From NCBI GenBank assembly GCA_903853735.1, contig CAINUH010000263.1, forward strand, positions 1-11,683: a DNA stretch of 11,683 bases, written 5' to 3'. Shown here piece by piece: positions 11,437 through 11,683 of this stretch (positions are counted from its first letter, which is position 1; each line of letters begins with the position of its first letter). Both the position numbers and the translations under genes were made by a program. Source of the DNA: an uncultured Desulfomonile sp. Lineage in GTDB: Bacteria > Desulfobacterota > Desulfomonilia > Desulfomonilales > Desulfomonilaceae. The notes under the pieces are model-generated. The model made no database searches, had not been told where the DNA came from, and worked only from the letters and a program-made list of their open reading frames with translations.

Positions 11437-11683
11437 TTATCTCCATGCCATGATGGAAACATTTATGGTTCCGGACGGAGCGGCGACGGTGAGGACTGTT
11501 TGATCCGCCTCTTTGACAAGGGATAATTCCGGTAGGGTCAGGCCATCCGATGTCCAGTTGATAATTTCCGAGCCCTGCACAGTGCCGAGAAACCTGGCTC
11601 GCACCGTGCTCCCTTCGATATGGACAACGACCCGTTTGACGTCCACACCCAGCGACATGGCCTGCCCGTCCGCGCCTACGCCG
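11437..11683 (-). CDS. 3' end of an unidentified, possibly tail-related protein (at least 82 aa, 5' end outside window)
   Basis: An internal ATG lies at 11658, but the frame stays open without a stop to the right edge (codons for GVGADGQA precede that Met), so the gene probably starts outside the window. The visible part alternates hydrophobic and polar residues (VKRVVVHIEGSTVRARFLG; VLTVAAPSGTINVSIMAWR) as in a beta-sandwich or fibre/tip domain, with no Cys. Position at the end of a structural block fits a tail or virion-surface protein. The family is not recognised. Confidence 0.6.
   Translation of the reverse strand, partial: GVGADGQAMSLGVDVKRVVVHIEGSTVRARFLGTVQGSEIINWTSDGLTLPELSLVKEADQTVLTVAAPSGTINVSIMAWR

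Noticed and set aside
1..11683. tRNA genes, integrase or att site
   Set aside because: No cloverleaf-like segment and no recombinase-like protein was seen on either strand. The prophage nature is therefore inferred from repeats only.

Overview
The window reads as part of the late (morphogenesis, lysis and packaging) region of a tailed phage or prophage. Every convincing gene lies on the minus strand, so transcription runs from high to low coordinates. The gene set points to a podovirus-like (short-tailed) virion: a long hub/DNA-stabilisation-type protein with the N-terminal GGI...N...R.G signature, preceded by a protein with a neck-adaptor-like C-terminal half. This is the same relative order as gp4-gp10 in P22-type or gp11-gp12 in T7-type phages. 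The host is probably a Gram-negative bacterium: Shine-Dalgarno sites are strong, the endolysin has its own signal peptide, and the phage carries a sugar-transferase gene of LPS type. The GC-rich palindromic elements in the gaps resemble repeats I know from host chromosomes such as Desulfobacterota and Planctomycetes. That favours an integrated prophage, but the host is an inference. No integrase, portal, major capsid protein, tRNA or CRISPR array is visible.

Layout in the direction of transcription. (1) The 3' end of an unidentified protein (11683-11437). (2) A 209-bp gap with two GC-rich hairpins. (3) A fused two-domain glycosyltransferase, GT2 plus GT9 (11227-9512). (4) A compact lysis-type cassette (9433-8168): a coiled-coil/tail-anchored protein, a three-helix membrane protein, an NlpC/P60 endolysin with signal peptide, and a two-helix holin-like protein, joined by overlaps or very short spacers. 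(5) The neck/hub pair (8140-4394). (6) A coiled-coil protein (4226-3756) beyond a second hairpin-bearing gap. (7) An AT-rich 217-bp gap with dyads and a -10-like box, the best candidate for an internal promoter/operator. (8) A packaging module (3538-845): two small proteins, a helical terminase-small-subunit candidate, possibly a 30-codon ORF, and a clear large terminase. (9) An unknown 223-residue protein (840-169). (10) A terminal non-coding stretch with a GC hairpin and a roughly 20-bp tandem repeat running off the left edge.

How it fits together: the terminase packages DNA into the head, the neck and hub proteins close and stabilise the packaged head and join it to the tail, and the four-gene cassette opens the host envelope. 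The glycosyltransferase is accessory cargo that may decorate virion protein or host surface polysaccharide. The most notable points are the GT2-GT9 fusion, the DNA that encodes a transmembrane helix and the endolysin signal peptide in two frames at once, a duplicated beta-module inside the hub protein, and a near-identical repeat pair in inverted orientation bracketing the terminase/unknown-gene pair.
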